Source: Ilumatobacteraceae bacterium
Lineage (GTDB): Bacteria; Actinomycetota; Acidimicrobiia; Acidimicrobiales; Ilumatobacteraceae
DNA: 39,703 bases
Reading direction: 5' to 3'
Assembly: GCA_030728545.1 (NCBI GenBank)
Contig: JANQZQ010000024.1
Location: 1 to 39,703 of the forward strand
Shown: positions 38,825-39,703 of the stretch, piece after piece
Position numbering within the stretch: the first letter of the stretch is position 1
How the letters are laid out: the number at the start of each line of letters is the position of its first letter
Made by a program: the position numbers and the translations under genes
The notes under the pieces: model-generated
What the model saw: only the letters and a program-made list of their open reading frames with translations
Database searches by the model: none
Told to the model about the DNA's origin: nothing

Positions 38825-39586
38825 TTAAAAGAGCGTGGTGGTGGTAGGCACAATGAGTTCGGCGCCCTTGTTGCGCACATTGTTGACCGCAGTCGCCACG
38901 GTGACTGCCACCAGGCGATCGTTATCGGCAGTCTGCAACACGTGCAGTGGGGCCTCGGGGCTAGCCAGCCATTCGTCGAGTGCATCGCCATCAAGAATGC
39001 ACGGCATGCGATCATGAATCTCGGCCAGTTGGTCGTTGGGTGCAATGGTAATCAGACTGCAACTGCGCACTTCGGTGTGATTGCGCAGCGGGTCTTGCCA
39101 GGTGGTCCAGAGGCCGGCAATGGCCAGCGGTGCGGAGTCTGGTGAACGGATGAAATATGGCTGCTTGGGTTGTTTCACCGAGGTGTCAACGCCGACCGTA
39201 CGCCACTCGTAGTACCCATCGACAAGCACTGCACACCGATGAGCAGCCAGCAGCGGGCGAAACGACGGCTTTTCGGTGAGCGATTCGCTGCGCGCATTGA
39301 TCATGCTGGCGGCACGACTGCGATCTTTGGACCACGACGGCAACAACCCCCAATGGGCACGACGCAACACACGCGTCACATTTGATGGCAAATGTAATTG
39401 TGTATCTACTTGCGTATCTTTCGCGCTGACTGAAAGTTTCTGCTCGGCAACAAGCGTGGTCACCTGCGTGGTTGGTGCCACGTTGTAGTTGGCGACAAAC
39501 TCCGTTGATGGAGCGTCACCGACCTGGGCGTCAAACAGCAGCGCCAACTGCTGCGGGGCGGTGGTGGCTACAAAACGTCCACACAT
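38825..39586 (-). CDS. SRAP-domain (YedK/HMCES-type) protein
   Basis: MCGRF with catalytic Cys2, INARSESLTEKPSF, GYYEW, HDRMPCIL; start at 39586. Confidence 0.93.
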   Translation of the reverse strand: MCGRFVATTAPQQLALLFDAQVGDAPSTEFVANYNVAPTTQVTTLVAEQKLSVSAKDTQVDTQLHLPSNVTRVLRRAHWGLLPSWSKDRSRAASMINARSESLTEKPSFRPLLAAHRCAVLVDGYYEWRTVGVDTSVKQPKQPYFIRSPDSAPLAIAGLWTTWQDPLRNHTEVRSCSLITIAPNDQLAEIHDRMPCILDGDALDEWLASPEAPLHVLQTADNDRLVAVTVATAVNNVRNKGAELIVPTTTTLF

Positions 39587-39588
39587 TG

Positions 39589-39663
39589 TCGGGCTGGGGA
39601 GATTTGAACTCCCGACCTCTTGTCCCCCAGACAAGCGCGCTAACCAAGCTGCGCCACAGCCCG
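39589..39663 (-). tRNA. tRNA-Pro (anticodon GGG)
   Basis: Minus strand CGGGCTGTGGCGCAGCTTGGTTAGCGCGCTTGTCTGGGGGACAAGAGGTCGGGAGTTCAAATCTCCCCAGCCCGA folds as a cloverleaf; anticodon loop CTGGGGG; CCA not encoded. Confidence 0.93.
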
Positions 39664-39703
39664 AAGCTACGGCTCGGTCAGTCTACAAACGGCGCGATGA
39701 TTC

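Noticed and set aside
39587-39634. N-terminal extension of the SRAP protein (MSGGQEVGSSNLPSPT)
   Set aside because: This peptide is a translated tRNA; the SRAP catalytic Cys must be residue 2 of MCGRF.
1-39703. CRISPR arrays, transposons, prophage or defence islands
   Set aside because: No regularly spaced repeats, transposase/integrase ORFs or phage genes seen; the region is core metabolism and housekeeping.

Overview
The window looks like dense, ordinary chromosomal sequence from a high-GC actinobacterium; gene content suggests the Acidimicrobiia/Ilumatobacter side, but that placement is inference. I recognise about 36 protein-coding genes, one tRNA-Pro(GGG) and one tandem glycine riboswitch. 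I see no mobile elements, CRISPR arrays or phage genes. Main blocks: (i) trpF-trpC-glyS-recO and a degenerate cis-prenyltransferase-like gene on the minus strand, divergent from uppS-dinG; (ii) a divergent OmpR-type response regulator and MtrB-like kinase with a GerMN (LpqB-like) lipoprotein; (iii) era; (iv) MaoC / LLM oxidoreductase / acyl-CoA dehydrogenase; (v) a menaquinone cluster (menG, F, D, frnE-like, H, A, E; no menB or menC in the window); (vi) MFS, SDR, then corC-ybeY-phoH and an unknown ORF; (vii) a GGDEF-EAL protein; (viii) a riboswitch-preceded gcvP facing gcvT-MerR-bifunctional nuclease-MerR-FHA-gcvH-pgsA; (ix) HIT, SRAP, tRNA-Pro. The most interesting candidate is at 3488-4824. 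Two divergent cis-prenyltransferase-family genes carry complementary losses: the full-length UppS-like protein ends before the C-terminal RxG tail, while its neighbour keeps that tail (RRDRRFGG) but has lost the catalytic and substrate-binding signatures. This resembles the eukaryotic DHDDS/NgBR split enzyme and suggests a bacterial heteromeric cis-prenyltransferase. Other points are a 31-bp near-perfect palindrome across a response-regulator start codon, an attenuator-like leader before the unknown-phoH-ybeY-corC operon, an SRAP gene starting 2 nt after a tRNA, and interlocked stop codons at convergent gene ends.
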